DNA of 64,000 nt from Metopolophium dirhodum (Eukaryota > Arthropoda > Insecta > Hemiptera > Aphididae). The stretch covers positions 18,008,241 through 18,072,240 of the forward strand of contig NC_083565.1 of assembly GCF_019925205.1 (NCBI RefSeq), in the 5' to 3' direction. The notes below the pieces were generated by a model. That model did not search any database. It was not told where the DNA came from and saw only the letters and a list, made by a program, of their open reading frames with translations. Position numbers and translations under genes: made by a program. Below are positions 60,851 through 64,000 of this stretch, in pieces (within the stretch, counting starts at the first letter, position 1; each line of letters starts with the position of its first letter).

Positions 60851-63720
60851 ATTTTTCTATCGAAGTATCTATTTTAAATATAATATATTTGGTCAGTATT
60901 TTGAATAAAAGAAAATGAATTGTCAATCGAACTGCTGGAACTATTGGTAAAAGTTACTTATGATATAATATTATAATAATAGATAATTTTTGATTATTTC
61001 ATTTTTAACATTGATCACATAGTCACTTGCAATAATTTGATTTTTGAATAATTTTATTGTATACTTCATAAACAATAAAATAAAATACTTAGAGAGAAAG
61101 AACATGAAAAACACCAACCGTATTCAAACAAATTATTACAAGATTGTGCCAAATCGTAACAAATAGACGAACAAAATAAACAAGTAACACCATGTCACTA
61201 TGGTCTATGATATTTTAAGTTTTATAAGATAATTATTATATAATTACATAGCTACAAAAACAAACCAATAGCCCGACGGTATCTATTAAACTTTCTATAT
61301 TTTCAAAAAAAATTATGTACAATTTATGTGCAATTATTTTGCATCACATATAGGTAGGTATATGAATAAATAATTTATTTTTATTTTCAACTCCCACGTA
61401 AAGCATTCCGGAATATTATAATAAAGTACCTAAACTTATGATAATTCATATTCATTTATAGTCTGTAAGTGGCTGTAACAATGCTCAAAATCTCAACCCA
61501 TGTGTGCATATAATATTATATTATACATAGGTTAGGTATATAATATATTTTATTTTTAATTTAAAATTGTACAATCTGTTTGTAAATCTAACAATGAGCA
61601 AATGTGATGATATAGGCGTGGATAATAAAAACAATTTTATCATTAACACAATGAAAAATCCTACCATTGGTTGAACTTTGATATATATAATAATATATAC
61701 CAATATAATATTATAATAATTAATAATATTATGGTATAATATAATATATAGTTATTACTACAGTCATTTTATACCAAATCATTTAGAATTGCAGAGGATA
61801 GACTTGTTTTTCTTCAATTATGTTATTTGTAAAATTTATCACATGCAACAATTTGTAGCCTTGTCCTAAATATTAGTATGAAAATGTACTCGAATTAAAA
61901 CATACACACTTCGAGTGTACAATTTGAATCAACTTAGTTTTTACATTTTTTAACGTTTCATGTATACAGGACATAGGTACCTATTTTTATTAAAATTAAA
62001 TGATATAATAATAATAGGTGTAAATATTTTTATTTTTATTAATTTAATATGTACCTACCTACTATACCAAAAAAATGTACCTATATATTATACTAAAGAT
62101 ACCTATTATATAAAGTAGATTGGTAGGTCTGCGCTAATACCATATACAATCTGGCCGAAGAATAACGCTTACTGCTCAAACCACGATTATAGGTAATCTA
62201 AAAACTATAAAACTTTGCAGAATATTGAATAAATGGGTTTTGCTGGTAAGACAAGAAGGTATAGGTATTGCGCACAAATTCAGAAAATAGTCTAACAAAA
62301 TTACACTGATGGCCGATTATGGTGCACTTATGCATTTTATAAATTAATTTATGGTGTCAGGGGGAACATTACTATAAACTAAACCCCCAAGTTTTTTCCG
62401 AATTGGTCATAAGCTGTTAATATTACAAATTCACTAAACCACACTTGCTAAAATTGTTTGCAAATAATTAATATTAAAAAAAAAAATTAGGATTAGGAGG
62501 CCATTGCAGATACCTTATGGTTTATGACTTTATGAGATATGAGTTTTATACGTATGGGGTTTTTTCAATTAAAGATAATATATTAATATTACTTCATCTA
62601 TAGTTAGAGAATTATACAATATTTTGAAGTAAAATAACTATGAATTACTAATAATTTTCAACATATGTTTACACATTACACTGCATAGTTGCCTTAATTA
62701 TAGTAGGCAGACAAATTTATAATTTTAGTAGAATAAGATTAAACACGTTTTCAGCACATTTATTTTAAATCAATCTTGATATTTAGCCATTACACTGTAC
62801 AACAAGAAATAGGCACCAAGGATTTATATAACATAAATATGTGAGTTTTCGGTTAACGCATATGTCTGAGCTATTATCAACTATTTCATGCGATTCATTA
62901 CCTAGTACCTACTATAATTTTAATACGCATAGGTATATTTCATAAAAGCTTTTTCATAATAGCCTTTAATCGATTGTGTGGACAACAAATTAAACTGTGT
63001 ATTATTGATCAAAACATCACCAAATTTTGAAAAATTAGAAATTTAACACAGCGGTTATCTATTAGAGGAGTGTACCTTGTAGTTTTTAATAAAATATCGT
63101 GGAACTACGAACTATGCACTTGCATATACTATAATATTTTATAATAATATGTTTATATTTTGCAGTATTTGGTACTACCTCCTATTGGCTATTATACATT
63201 AGTAGATCTTATTTTAAAACATAATATTATACATACTTTGCATAATTGACAGTTGTATTCTATACATCTATAGAATGGTAGTTACATACTAATCATACCT
63301 GTGGTACCTATTTGTGAAAAATGATTTTTGCAAAATTTCTGAGTATTTTATTTTTTTTTATGATTGTGCGCGGACAATAATTTTGTTATTATAATATTAA
63401 AGTAATACGCTATAGTAATTAAAGTATTTTTTTCTTTTAGTTGACGCCCGTTTATTAAGGTATTAATGTCAAAATATATAATATATATGAATGTTTTGCT
63501 GTAAATATATTTAACTGAAAACAATTAATAGTTATAAACTATAAAGCCATAAAGAGAGAAAAATGTACGAATATATTTTATAGTTTGTCCCTTTAATAGT
63601 TTAATGTATCAAATAATATTAATAATACACATTAGCGCAAATAGGGGGGGGCTTGGGGGGACTTAGTTCCCCCAAATGTCGGTCAAGTCCCCCCAGTTCA
63701 AAATCTAGTAATAAGTACTA

Positions 63721-64000
63721 ATTTTAGATTCTGAGCGGAGCGAGGAATGTAATGGTTTTACAATGATGTATATTTCTTTTTTATTCTGTAAACACTTTTT
63801 CTCCCTCTAAAATTGCTCAAAAGTATCAAGTATAGCATCTTTTCTGAAAGGTAATGTTCTTGAGCTGGTACTTTAAAGAGGTCATTTTTCGATTTTCGAA
63901 ACGCTATTCGAAATAAAAGAAAAAAACATACGATTTCACGATTTTATAATATTAAATATTTACGGACGACGTTTTCTACCAGACATATTGCTTCAAATGA
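63721..64000 (+). repeat. GATTCTGAGC repeat family, copy cut by the window edge
   Basis: Starts with attttagattctgagcggag at 63721 and runs past the end of the window. It preserves gaggaatgtaatggttttac and a ggtactttaaagaggtca block close to those in copy 1. It is preceded by a C/G-run repeat fragment. Confidence 0.7.

Larger units (their letters stand above)
58808..64000. other. Upstream flank of the fusion gene, repeats only
   Basis: Contains the promoter side of the fusion gene (just right of 58807), two inverted copies and one window-edge copy of the GATTCTGAGC family, and G/C-run sequence at 63642-63695. A cagtggcgcac motif at about 60040 resembles a hAT-type end. No gene is recognised. 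The 75-codon frame at 60254-60478 falls within a repeat. Confidence 0.55.

Overview
The window looks like aphid nuclear DNA, probably a macrosiphine aphid. This is inferred from strongly AT-rich non-coding sequence, the very frequent short word taggtacctac, small GT-AG introns next to very long ones, and many short inverted-repeat elements. It holds three intron-bearing protein genes, which I rebuilt exon by exon from splice sites and matching codon phase. I see no rRNA, tRNA, CRISPR array or prokaryotic operon.

Region 1 (1-10.9 kb). A plus-strand gene of nine coding exons (3160-9178, 710 codons) encodes a disordered protein that resembles the CRACD/KIAA1211 (DUF4592) actin-regulator family. 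Its eighth exon can also be read through the donor at 7092 to a stop at 7714. That gives a different C-terminus of about 207 residues.

Region 2 (10.9-27.2 kb). The minus-strand gene mesh encodes the smooth septate junction membrane protein: signal peptide, polyglutamine segment, NIDO, IPT-like, AMOP, VWD with a GDPH cleavage motif, sushi, transmembrane helix and cytoplasmic tail. The sushi exon can be joined in the same phase to either of two membrane-anchor/tail modules (13845-14482, or 11277-11412 plus 10992-11148). The predicted proteins are about 1405 and 1290 residues, with unrelated cytoplasmic tails. mesh and the CRACD-like gene converge tail to tail.

Region 3 (31.6-58.8 kb). A minus-strand gene of 13 coding exons gives one 1181-codon reading frame. 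It joins a complete class V aminotransferase (cysteine desulfurase-like) domain, a long Ser/acidic linker and a TtcA-type PP-loop tRNA thiolase domain. A sulfur-mobilising enzyme and a tRNA thiolation enzyme would thus be one polypeptide. Its first coding exon is separated from the rest by a 17.7 kb intron. I consider this the most interesting system in the window.

The rest is intron and intergenic DNA containing a LINE relic, TA-flanked and TTAA-flanked MITE-like elements, long foldback elements, a dispersed repeat family with GATTCTGAGC termini in at least six copies, and microsatellites. I identified no further gene between 58.8 and 64 kb or between 27.2 and 31.6 kb.
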